In this document: one piece after another, positions 22,948-33,275 of the stretch
How positions within the stretch are numbered: position 1 is the first letter of the stretch
Layout of the letters: each line of letters opens with the position of its first letter
Source of the DNA: Vermamoeba vermiformis
Taxonomy: Eukaryota > Tubulinea > Echinamoebida
NCBI GenBank assembly: GCA_045837725.1
Contig: JBEWZL010000179.1
Coordinates: 496,001 to 560,000, forward strand
Reading direction: 5' to 3'
DNA length: 64,000 bases
Notes under the pieces: model-generated
Told to the model about the DNA's origin: nothing
Database searches by the model: none
The model's input: the letters and a program-made list of their open reading frames with translations, nothing else
Position numbers and translations under genes: made by a program

Positions 22948-24026
22948 ATGGTACGTAAATTTGATATTATTATTATTGTCATGAATTAATTGTTTGTTTA
23001 GTCCAAGAAAAGAACTACCAAAGACGAGAAGCGAACTTTGTTGATCGAGTTGCTTCATGAGAAGGTATAATTTTATTAGGGTTAATTATACTTATTTATA
23101 ATATTTATAGTATTATTTCGACATCGCAGACCTAAAGAATATTTTAAATTAATTTTTAATATTTTTTCTAGAAAGAGCCTCTGACAAAAGAAGAATTTGA
23201 AAATTTGGGCGCTAAGAAAGGAGTTGGTATGTTATAAATATTTATAATAATATTTTTTGATTTTACTCATTAATCTCTCGATCAGTCCGCCAAGCAGTTC
23301 TGGATGTCGTCAAAGAACTCGTCGACGATGGAGAAATCCAAACTGATAAAATTGGAACTGCAGTATTCTTTTGGTCGTTCCCTAGTGATGCTGCTAACAA
23401 GGTAAGCTCAAGTAACGGTCAGATCTTTCAGATGCCGAACTAAACTTCGTTACAGAAACAAGTCCAAATCGATAACCTCAATAAGAACATTGCTGGTACC
23501 AAGAACAAGATAGCAGAGCTCGAGAAAGAAAACGCTGCGGCAAAGAGTGGTCGTCAAGATTCGGTACGCGATCCGATCAATTTTTTGAAGCAAAACGTTT
23601 CTTATCTAACGAACGTACTGTATATAGGCTGATCGCGTCAAAAAATTAGAGACATTAGCCAAACTCAAATCAGAAAATGAGAATATGAAACAAGAGCTGA
23701 AGAAATACGCCGACAACGATCCGGCTCTGCTTGACGCTATGAGTAAGCGTTACAAAAATACTAATATAGGATCCATATCTAACAATCCTTAAATAGAAAT
23801 GGACATTGACACAGCCGTTGAGGCAGCTAATCGTTGGACGGGTAAGTCGGATCCGGATCTTGTTACATTTTTTTGGGGCATTACTGACGCCTTAACTATT
23901 ATAGACAACATTTTTACTATCAAACAGTGGGCTACAGGGAAATTTCCGGGCATTGATAGCACGCAATTCAATAAGAACTTCGGCATCCCTGAAGAGTTCG
24001 ACTACGTTGAGGCGCCCAAGATCTAG
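22948..24026 (+). CDS. MND1: Meiotic nuclear division protein 1
   Basis: Exon 1 holds only the start codon (22948-22950, ATG/gtacgt). Exon 2 opens SKKRTTKDEKRTLLIELLHE. The winged-helix part follows (EPLTKEEFENLGAKKG; VRQAVLDVVKELVDDGEIQT; AVFFWSFPSDAA), then a long coiled coil (NKNIAGTKNKIAELEKE; RVKKLETLAKLKSENENMKQ). The diagnostic C-terminus is split by a 65-70 nt intron: AANRWT, then DNIFTIKQWATGKFPG and GIPEEFDYVEAPKI, TAG at 24024-24026. MND1 pairs with HOP2 to assist Dmc1/Rad51 strand invasion in meiosis. Length and all conserved blocks are present. Confidence 0.93.
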
Positions 24027-24560
24027 ATTGTATCTTTTGCTTAGTATATTTGAATGATTTTATTGTATATAGCCCTTTTTGCTTCATATAAAGTGTACAG
24101 ATCTGTCGTTACAAAAGTGAATTTAACCGGAACCGTTCCTTGTAAAAACTTATTTATTGTTACCTTCACAACGGAACTATTCCTGCCTTTGCAACTCTTC
24201 CTCAAATCACTTGAATGTGCGCACTAACTTTTTCAAAGCTATCGCTCGAGCGATTGTTGAACATGGCCAACATCTTTACTTGTCCTCTCCCTGGGTGGGC
24301 TCGGGAGGTGTAACGCTACTTGCATCTCAGAAAAGTACCACTTGATCAGTTGAAGTATTCTTAAATAGTTGTTTGATTCACTCTGTCATCTATTATATTG
24401 GTCCTTCGAATGCAATTTGTCCAATGTATGTCGTTTTTATCCTTTAGTCCTCTTTAGGTCTAAAGTCCAACCGCAGATGTATTCCGAATGTAGTCCTAAT
24501 ACTCGACACTTGATTATTGTGATAAATAGTGCTCCGAATGCGTTGCTGATCTGAACAGAT
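24027..24560. other. Intergenic, 534 nt, convergent
   Basis: Gap between the 3' ends of MND1 (plus) and the first F-box/carrier-like gene (minus). Only short, interrupted frames are present. It should hold both polyadenylation regions; I see no gene or repeat. Confidence 0.5.
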
Positions 24561-25909
24561 TTATTGTGTTTGATCGTTGTCTAGCAATCGCAAGAATTTC
24601 TTTCTTTCCTTACTTAATCGTGCATTATATCGCCACTTATAGTATTGTTTAAGAACTGTGTTTCGGAGTACTACGCCACCGAAAGTCACGGCGAATCTGG
24701 TCAAAGGCAGCACCCACAACTTCCACGTGAGCGCTGATTTCATTGCTCCAATCAATGTATCGCGTGTGGTCTGATTGCCAAGCAGTGTTCGCATTGTAAA
24801 GGCTGAGATGGGAACTGACGCGAGCTAAATCAAAACAGCACATTAGTGTCACAAAATTATTTTTTGTCGTCTTGGCAGCAAAAGACATTTGACACGTGTC
24901 ACTCAAAATGTCAAACAATTGTTGCTTCACAGTAACGATGTGGCATGTGTTAGAATATCTTATATCAGTGTTATACTTACGCCTATTAATAGGGCAGGCA
25001 ACAAATAGTTTCTGTGTCTGCGCTGAAAGTAAAAGCGCATCAGTTGTCGAGCGACGGATTGACGCAAGACTACAACAGTTAGATATAGTAATTAGAATCG
25101 AAATTATAGTGCCTACTGAAGTAGAACCCGGCTCTAAACCATTTCCTTATATGACTTCGATTAGGGATCGTTTTGGTCTCCCAAAAAGCTGTCGCAGAGT
25201 TAAGGATCCACCCGACAAAATAATCTAATTTTGGAAATTGTCTTGGAATAAATGACTTGTAATATACTCTTATGATCAATTCTCTGCCAATTCCGTCGAA
25301 AAGATGGAGCCAGCCTTGAGATTTGATTATGTTGGCCGCTGTTTTAAACGGATTCGCTGTGAATGCCATCGGTGAATCGAGAAGGTGAAAGAGCTCAACC
25401 TTAGCTATCAATTAGTTAATATAATGATAAAGTTGTATATCACGTACATATAACGGATGATACAAGCATATCTGCGATAGATCTTGGAGTTAAAAGACTT
25501 CTGGATGGCGTCAGTTGCTTGGATGGCTCTGGAAATTGCTGAACAGTCCATCTTATTTAATAATTAATTAATTAACAATAAGACAAGGGCACAGATGGTA
25601 CCTGTAAGTATTCCATGCGCCGCGAAGTCTCGCTAGATTTTTCGAATTTACTTGGTGATTCGCCATAAGCTCAATAAATTCATTCTCGTTCGGTAATACG
25701 GTAATTATGTTAGGGTGATTATGCCTATATTATTTAAATAATTATTAAATATTTTTGAGCATTTTTATTTTAACCCACCAAAGAAAATCATCTTCTGAAA
25801 GTGCCTTGAGTTGCTTATTAACCGCTGCTATTCTAGCAATGTCCTTATAATCGGCATATTTTAATATTTCAAGCAATAATTCGTCGCTTAGTTCAGTTAA
25901 GGTGCTCAT
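24561..25909 (-). CDS. F-box protein with hydrophobic carrier-like body, copy A
   Basis: ATG 25909: exon 1 is MSTLTELSDELLLEILKYAD then YKDIARIAAVNKQLKALSED, a clear F-box ending DDFLW. Exon 2 has HNHPNIITVLPNENEFIEL and NSKNLARLRGAWNTY. Later exons carry KVELFHLLDSPMAFTANPFK, TAANIIKSQGWLHLFDGIGR, FPKLDYFVGWILNSATAFWE, RQLMRFYFQRRHRNYLLPAL and LASVPISAFTMRTLLGNQ; the last reads TWKLWVLPLTRFAVTFGG and ends DNDQTQ at 24561. The NPFK..NIIK.QG...LFDG block resembles half of a mitochondrial carrier repeat, but the P-x-D/E signature is degenerate, so this is a tentative reading. Tandem paralogue of 26208-27602. The last intron is unusually long and contains a TGACACGTGTCA palindrome. Confidence 0.65.
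24890..24901. promoter_or_regulatory. TGACACGTGTCA palindrome in intron, copy A
   Basis: Perfect 12-bp palindrome with CACGTG core, inside the longest intron of the F-box/carrier-like gene A. The same 12-mer occurs at 26626-26637 in the matching intron of copy B and inside an 18-bp palindrome at 41169. Could be a bHLH or bZIP site. Confidence 0.4.
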
Positions 25910-26207
25910 TTTGTCAAAGTAATAAATAAAGTGATGTTGCTTGACTTAATAAATTTACACCAGCACGAGCAGTATGGGACAAAACGGGACGATTTGTCAC
26001 CTCGCAACTAGCAATGTCTTGGAATTGTATGTACGAACACTTGTTTCATCAGCACCGACCTGAAGTACGGATGTACCAGACGAAGTTGCGTTACGTTGCT
26101 CTTGCTCACAAGGTCCAGGTAAGCTAACAAATTACTTAATTACTACAGTTGCAATTACTATAAAGGCTTGCACCGTTATCAAAATAAGAAATTGTTGCAA
26201 GGTTTGT
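25910..26207. other. Intergenic between tandem paralogues
   Basis: 298 nt holding the promoter of copy A and the 3' end of copy B. A GGGACAAAACGGGAC element lies at 25976-25990. A plus-strand frame from ATG 26014 (MSWNCMYEHLFHQHRPEV) of 37 codons is open but has no supporting signal. Confidence 0.45.
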
Positions 26208-27602
26208 TTATTGGATCCGACTGCTTTCCAATAACCGCAAGAATTTTTGCCTTTCCCTCTTAATCATCGCATTATATCGCCACTGTCCGTATAATTCACC
26301 AATCGCCTGGCCGAAAAGCAGACGTCCAAAAGTTACAGCGAGTCTCGTGAGAGGCAAGATCCACAACTTCCACGTGGCCATCGATTTGATTGTTGCAATT
26401 AATGTTGCTTTAGGTGAGTCCTGCCCGAGAAGCGCTCGCATGAGGAACGATGTGAGAGGCACTGACGCGAGCTACAATACGACAACATAAGTCCAAAGGT
26501 ACTGACTGACATGATTTTTGATCGTGAAATTTTTTGTTGGCACGTGTCACGATCTTCATCGATTATCTCCTTCATTCAGTGAATATAAGATATGGGCACA
26601 AACGCATTTTCGTTCAGTGAACGAGTGACACGTGTCATCAAAGAGGACTGGCATTACTGTCTTAGCACTATGAAACTACTTACGCCTAGCGTAAAAGCTG
26701 CTTTTTTGTAGTGTCTGCCGCGCACGATATAACGGTTAATGGAATTGCGAAACGCTGTCTGTTTGGTGGCTGGCATTAAAAATATTAGTACACAAACAAT
26801 ACATATGTAGTACTTACTAAATATAGACCATCCCGTCAGCCATCGATATACGCGGCTTTGATCAGGTATCATTCGTGCCTCAAAAAAAGCCGTGGCTGAG
26901 GTTGCGATCCAAACGATCCAATCGTCCAACAAGGGATATCGGTGCGGAATATAAGTCGCATTGAAAAACAACATAAAAATTTCTTTGATAAGACCATCGA
27001 AGAGACTAAAAAATCCCTGTGCTTTGATTATATTCATTGCTGTTTTGAACGGATTTGCAGTTGGCGCCAAAGGCGAATCCGTTACATGAAAGAGTTCGAT
27101 CTTCGCTATTGGGATTTTAGTATTAATATAATATATGCAAGGCTGTCTTACTCAATACTGAAGTCATTAGCATATAGGCGCCTTGAATGGCCCAACTCGG
27201 CACTTTTAAATTTATAGGCGGAGGTGATTGGCTGATATTAATTCTAATTTAATTATTAGCTTTGCATATTAATATTAATATTCTCATTTTACCCGCAAGC
27301 TCTCCATGCGGCGCGAAGTCTCGCAAGACCTTTCGAATTTACCTTACAATTTTTAATCAGCGTTGAAAATTCTTCCTCAGCCCATACAAGGTTATAAATA
27401 TTAGGGTGGTTATACCTGTATTATTTACTTAATTATAAAACATTTTTGACGAATTTTAAATTTTCACTCACCAAAGACAATCGTCTTCTGATATCCTATT
27501 GAGTTGCTTACTAACGGTTGCTATGTTACACACATCCCTATGATCTAGGTGCTTAAATATGTCGAGTAGCAATTCGTCACTTAACTCAGCCAATGTGCTC
27601 AT
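26208..27602 (-). CDS. F-box protein with hydrophobic carrier-like body, copy B
   Basis: ATG 27602: MSTLAELSDELLLDIFKHLD and HRDVCNIATVSKQLNRISED, then an intron after CLW exactly as in copy A. Next come YNHPNIYNLVWAEEEFSTL and KGLARLRAAWRAC, QSPPPINLKVPSWAIQGAYM, KIELFHVTDSPLAPTANPFK, TAMNIIKAQGFFSLFDGLIK, YIPHRYPLLDDWIVWIATSA, INRYIVRGRHYKKAAFTLG, LASVPLTSFLMRALLGQD, and TWKLWILPLTRLAVTFGR to ESSRIQ. Exon borders and domain order match copy A, so this is a tandem duplication; divergence at the protein level is large, so it is not recent. F-box at the N-terminus implies an SCF adaptor; a multi-helix membrane-like body would be a rare partner for it. Confidence 0.65.
26541..26637. promoter_or_regulatory. 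Two CACGTGTCA sites in long intron, copy B
   Basis: CACGTGTCAC at 26541-26550 and a perfect TGACACGTGTCA at 26626-26637, both in the long (about 200 nt) last intron of copy B. Other introns of this gene are near 55-65 nt, so this intron may carry a regulatory element or a second promoter. Confidence 0.4.
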
Positions 27603-27620
27603 GATTAAATTTGCATTAAA

Positions 27621-27806
27621 ATGAATGGATCGGGTGGACGCGAAGGTAGAAACCTATAATTATCAAGATTACCTCTTACGAAAGGAGGTGCCAATAAGGG
27701 CACACACACTACAAATGTTTTGGATAGGCGAACGTATGATAGAATAGCGGCGCAAGCCGTGAAACATGCAACAATAAGTGACGGTGCTGTAATGGGACAC
27801 GACTAG
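27621..27806 (+). CDS. Possible small Gly-rich protein (uncertain)
   Basis: ATG 27621 gives MNGSGGRE; if a 39-nt intron (27646-27684, gtagaa to aaag) is removed, the frame continues GGANKGTHTTNVLDRRTYDR and ATISDGAVMGHD to TAG 27804-27806 (about 48 aa). The composition looks like a small hydrophilic protein, but the intron is shorter than others here and I do not recognise a family. It is divergent from F-box copy B with only 18 nt between start codons. Confidence 0.25.
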
Positions 27807-28462
27807 TTACGAGACCGGTACCATCGATTGCACAACTGCGTACATACCTAATAATTCACAGTGGACTAATGTCCCAAATGTGGAGCGAAGATAAATAAAA
27901 TTCAATTTCGAAGCCGTGACAGCGCACTCTCCCCTTTGTTGCAATGGCGTTTTTTGGTCAATGATAGATTCTTCGTACATTTCAATAATGAAATCTGCCA
28001 ATTAGCGCGCTTAGCTCCGGTTCTGGTGGTGGATCCGGAGAGGCAGACTTCCGTATTAGTTCTAACAGATCAATTGGTACAAAATGCAAGTAATTCAATG
28101 ACATGTGCGGATTGGAACACATAATTAAACTCGGAGATTGTGAAATGGGACAAAATGTACGGAAATCAATGGGACAAATAACGGGACAAGGGTGCAGATG
28201 CCTTTTATGGAATGGACCTTGGTCTCTTGTCGCATTAAGTGTTCAAGTCCCTTTAATGTGACCATTAAAAAGATATTTAAACGCAGAAACGAACGAAGAT
28301 CAGTTTTTTTCTTCCTCGTTCGTTTGTGACCAAAGATCCGATCCATCCTTGAGCAGAACCAAGTCCTGAGCTCTTTCATGATACATGTGGTGCATTATTA
28401 TACGTGCAGAAAGTTTATAGAAATAATTGTTCTGTAGAGGAGAAAATTCATGCTCGTCGACA
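27807..28462. other. Intergenic, about 650 nt
   Basis: Lies between the uncertain small gene and the end of helicase 1. Contains three GGGACAAA-like elements at 28147, 28171 and 28183, similar to one upstream of F-box copy A. Minus-strand frames here start at non-ATG codons and show no conserved pattern. It should include the 3' UTR of helicase 1. Confidence 0.45.
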
Positions 28463-31400
28463 TTATTGTGAGTTGGATCTTCCAAAGGTTACAGTTCCTT
28501 TAGGAAACAACGTAACGATAACGCGGTCATTTTGGTGCACAATATAGAAGTCATAACCGTCTGGCATATTGAGTCGTAATCTGCTCAGCACCTCGTTACC
28601 GCTGCCAACCAGTGTTGTGTTTGCTTCGTCAAACGGAATCAAATTGCAAGCTGTTATTAAAAGCGGGTTCTGAGGCATAGAGTAGAACTCGAATAGGACG
28701 AATTGATCTCGTTTGAACGCTTGGCAGTGCATTCTGAGCAAGGAAAAAGTGACGTGCAACACCTTCTGATTAACGAAGTCGTATTCGACTGTGAATGGCG
28801 GGTATCCCTTGAGTCCTTTGTCTTTGAACACCACGAGCAGATCTTCGCCCAAGAACTTGCTCAGTGTTGCTGACTTGGCTTTGTCAACTGATGTCCACGA
28901 GTCTTCATCGTGTCCGTTCATTTGAACACTCATTTGCGGCTGTGGAAGTGGCTGCTGCTGAGGTGTCATTTGGCTAAGTTGCGGCTGCATTTGACTGAAA
29001 AATTGAGGTTGCTGCATTACAGGCATGAACTGAGCAGCTCCTGTCATTTGACCAAGTTGAGATTGCTGTACCTGAAGCTGTGGTGATTGGTTCGGATGTA
29101 GCAGCTGAGCTGGTTGATGAGAGTACGGAGACCGCACTTGATGGTATTGCGGCTGTGAATACTGGCTCGTTTGTTGTAACAACTGCGCGTGCGGATTTTG
29201 TTGTGCAATCGGAGCGCTGTAGGGATACGGTTGATAGACTTGCGGGTACATCGGACCATTTGGAGTGGTATAGTGATTCGCCACTGAAGCATTAGTGTTT
29301 GACGCAAGAGGCAACGGGGTATTGTGTTCCAAGCTGGGATTAACTGGGCCAGGGTTGGGTGACTGCTCTGAACGAGAAAACGGCGTAATGACCTTGGGTG
29401 TGACAGCGCTGTCGCTCTTGTTCAATGATTGACCGTTCGGAGTCTGAGACATTGTCATGTTCGATGCATTGCCTGATTGCGCGAGTCGTTTTTTCTCCAA
29501 GAACGCTGCTTTCTTTGCTTCTTTTTCCTCCAGCTCAGCTTGTTTCTTCTTATGCAACTCTTCGTCTTCGAGTTCTTGAATCATTTCCTCGCCAGTAACC
29601 GCTCCTTGCATCGTGTTCACGTAGGAGTTGTTGTCACTGCAATAGCGGATGAAATTTTTCCACATTAGCTCTCTGGCTAATAATCTGCTATTGCCGACAA
29701 CCACAACGAGTGCAACAGCTGAGTTTCGATAATTAGACCTGTAAGTATTATTTAGTATTCCTACCTCGTGATATAGCTGTGTTAAAACGCTTCTCATCAG
29801 CCACAAAGCCGATGTTGTGCTGGTGATCGAATTCGAGTAAATTGACGTCGCTCCGGACAGTACTAATAAATATAGCCTTGAACTCTCGCCCCTGCAGCGC
29901 TTCAGTTGTTCCAACTTCGACATAGCCCAAGCCATACTTTCTCATCAATGCAATTATCTTCTGCGTCTGTTTTCTTGACGCCGAAACAACGCAGATATCT
30001 TCTTGCCGGAGATTTCGTCCCATCTCGTTCAGGAGATTTTTGACGAGTCTGGCAACAGTAATAGCCTCGTCTAAGTTAAAATAAGACGGACTGTCGGCCT
30101 CTCGATCTTCTTTCGAATTGTCTAACGCGTAAAACAAGAACGGGAAAGTTTTTGTGGTGCCTTTTTTGGACCATTGTTCTAGCGCTCTATACTCTTCAGG
30201 TCCTGTAAACAGTGTCAGATATTATACAAGCCATCAGGTACACGTACTTGTGCAACATTTCAAACTCTTCTCGTAGAATTGCGATGACAAAAATTCAATG
30301 ATAGCAGGATGAGAGCGGTAGTTTCGGACCAATTTGGCGCAGACTAGCGGATTTGGCTTTCCAGATCCAGTGCGGTATAAAGGCTCCGATGACAAGCGCT
30401 ATATAAAAATAATCAGATTGACAGTGTTGGCGGCATGTAAACGAACCTCCATGAGTGACTTGTCAAGCCCATGATGCTTCGCGATTCGACTGAAGATACG
30501 AGGACTGGTCTGCTTGTTATCACCGGCCAATAGAATAGTCGTCTTCTTAGAGGCTAAGCACAGAGGCACACAAATACCTGGCTCAGAGAACTCCGCAGCC
30601 TCGTCAATCAGAATGTGCGTGAAATGATTGGAGCCAACTCCAATGCCGTGCAACAGAGCAGCTAGTAACCACGGATTAATGCCTGTTATTCATGGTACGT
30701 GACTTACCATTATCACCGGTCGAAAGAATCACTTTGTAGCCACGAAGTATTTCTATCTCAGGTGGTACAAAGATGCCTTTCTCTTCGTCCCGAAGGGTAT
30801 AGTCGATGATATCGCCAATACGATCTACATTTATCTATTAGTCTTGACTGACTATGCGCACGTGGATACTTACTGGGATTAGCGTTGAAAGAGAACAAGC
30901 GGAAAAGTTCCTTGTTCGACATGGTCTTCATCAGTTCCTGGCATATTTTGTTCGTGCCACTGATGGCTTGTTAGAGCTAATATTAGCACTTAATTAGAAC
31001 ATACCTGTTGGAATGAGCACAAATGAGGATTCGGCAATCAGGCTCGAGCAACAAGACCTGTCTCGCGTACTCGATCAAGCACTTGGTTTTGCCCGTGCCA
31101 AATGGACCGAACAACAGGAACGGAGCAGAACCATTGGTCTTGTTTAGCATGCTTACAATAGCATTGGCTTGCTCAGGGTTTTGCGGTATCTGCTTATCGT
31201 GCCACTTGATATCGTTCTGACGGTACCATCGCCCCTGCAACCACCGTCAATACCAATAAAACTACAAACTTTCCTACCCTTTCTTGCGCCGCAATAGAGG
31301 CGTTTGAGGGCCAAAGGAAATCAATGTCAATCGTCGCAACAGCGCGATGCCAAGTTCTCATGTGCAAGCGATCAAATCTGAAGCGCACGTTGAAGAGCGA

Positions 31401-33111
31401 GTCAGGCATAAAGACCTCGTGAAAAGATTGATCAAACAAGACTAGGATTGACTTCTCTTTAACCCTACAAGATAATGTTGGTCAGTCAAGCGATTGAACT
31501 AACTTGAAATTGGTCTTACTTGACAACGCGGCCTTCATAAGCGTGGTCTGTCGCACCTGACAACCATACCAAGACGTAGTCGTTGTATAATACAGATGGT
31601 CTATTATCAGCCAGACCAGGTACGGCGATCTCGGAGTACTTCAGTTGAGCGTCAAGTCGCATGTCATTGAGAACTTCCTGGTGTGAAATTTGCGGAATGA
31701 CGACGTCTCTTAGGTCAAACCGATGCGATCTTTTTTCTAGCTCGACCTCTTCAAACCAGAGAAGTTGGTGAAGTCTGATGAAGCGTCAATAGGTGATGGG
31801 AATTAAGTGACAAAGTACCTCTCTTTCCACTGTTCTTTCGACCGCCACGGATTGAAGTCAGGGAAGGTATCCTTTTCCATGAGTATTCTGTGAATCTCTG
31901 GAGGCACTGGGTACATCTCTAAGCCAACGATGTAAAAGGTCTCGACCTTTGTATGCACGTGAGACTTGCTCGCTTTTTCAATGGGCGGTGCACGAATGAT
32001 GTCTGCAGGAACAGTCAAATCATCTCGTTCTTTGTACTCGCCTTGTTTTGCGATCAATTTCATGTCGTCGAGCGATGACACGTTGAATGTCAGTGGGTAA
32101 GGGTAACGAAACTTATCGGTCTCCACGATCAAAGAGGCGGAACAGGATGCTGCCAAAGGGATCAGAAAAGATAACTTGGAGTAGGTTCTTTGGCCACGTA
32201 CCAGGCTCGGTCAATTCGTGTTCAAAAACAACGTCAATTTCCAAGTCCGCGTACGGTCCAAGAGTTCGCGGTAATTGGATCCTTTTCGTTCGGCATTTGA
32301 AAAACAGTCCAGATGAAGAAAACCCGATGTACAAGATCTTCTTGGGATTGATGGTCTTGTTGGAGATGATGACCTTAAAGTTGAGCTTTCGCACCGACAG
32401 ATCAATGACCTGCAATAATTAGAAAAATCGATTAGATAACCGTTCAATTAGTATACTCACTTTATCGCTAGAATGCCCGTCAACTCGAAAAGCCAACACT
32501 TTTTGCTCGTCAACATTAACTGTTTTGTTGATTAATGCAATTTTTGCGGCCTCTTTTTTGGGATCACTAACTTTCGCTGCTTTCATTTGCAACTTTCTTC
32601 TTTTTGCAATGACTCCATTTTTCAGTGCCTTAAGACGGTTATTATGAATTGCTTAAATTCAAATATGCTCCAAAAAAGTACCCTTTGCTGCTCATCCGGA
32701 GATGCGAAAGTCACAAATGCACGCATTGACGAAGGATTAGCTGGATTGTTGACGATTCGAATATTAAAGACTAAAGTAGGAATCAATATTCAATCAGCGC
32801 GGAATAACTTTCATTTAATTCAATTACCTTTGTACGCAGCAAATGCCTCTTGGAGGTCTGCACTCGTTATTCCATTAAGATCAAAAATAATAACCTCATA
32901 ATTGCTGAAACTAAAAAACAAACGTCAGATCGAGTCGCAAAAAGCTGGCCTTAGCTTCGCAAATAAATTTTCGGCAATAGAATTTAAAAAATTAAAATGA
33001 AAATAAAATAAATCTCATTTTTAATAAAAGAACTCGAAATAATAAAAAGAATTGAATTTGCAAGTTTAACCCTGGTATAGGAACTCACCTTTCTTTTTTG
33101 TTTTTCTCCAT
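28463..33111 (-). CDS. HELZ/MOV10-like RNA helicase 1, N-terminal RRM-like domain
   Basis: Multi-exon, about 1,200 aa. ATG 33111 (MEKNKKE) leads into an RRM-like fold: SFSNYEVIIFDLNGITSADL, QEAFAAYK, NIRIVNNPANPSSMRAFVTF. A MOV10-type beta domain follows (LNFKVIISNKTINPKKILYI; ADLEIDVVFEHELTEPGTW). The SF1 helicase core shows Walker A GPFGTGKT, HFTHILIDEAAEFSEPG (DEAA), ILLAGDNKQTSPRIFSRIA, LVRNYRSHPAIIEFLSSQFY, EALQGREFKAIFISTVRS and DEKRFNTAISR. The GPFGTGKT form and motif III text are closest to HELZ. A Lys/Glu coiled coil, a Pro/Gln-rich tail and a C-terminal block (SATLSKFLG, DKGLKGYPPF) end at 28463. This class acts in mRNA silencing and decay. Confidence 0.85.
28793..29040 (-). repeat. 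High-identity patch shared with 33622-33860
   Basis: Encodes the Q-rich stretch (FMPVMQQPQF, SQMQPQLSQMTP) and the DSWTSVDKAKSATLSKFLG block. It is nearly identical in nucleotides, including silent sites, to the same part of helicase 2, whereas flanking C-terminal sequence differs strongly. Confidence 0.7.
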
Positions 33112-33275
33112 ATTCAATCGAAACCTTCCGCTTGCTGCTCCACCGTCGGGCGATATCTGTTGTGGTGTTGCAAAAAGATAGTTACGAAAATGAAATTTCC
33201 TCCCTGAAACTGACGGAAATTTTTTTGCCGCTGACCTGAAATAATATCTATTTATGTGATCTACCTTACATGGAT

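Noticed and set aside
26014-26127. Plus-strand ORF MSWNCMYEHLFHQHRPEV in the gap between the F-box paralogues
   Set aside because: Only 37 codons, no recognisable pattern, any splice extension needs a 30-nt intron; probably promoter sequence of copy A.
28300-28485. Minus-strand frame EDPTHNNVDEHEFSPLQNN just after helicase 1
   Set aside because: Begins at TTG, not ATG, and overlaps the end of the helicase gene; likely 3' UTR.
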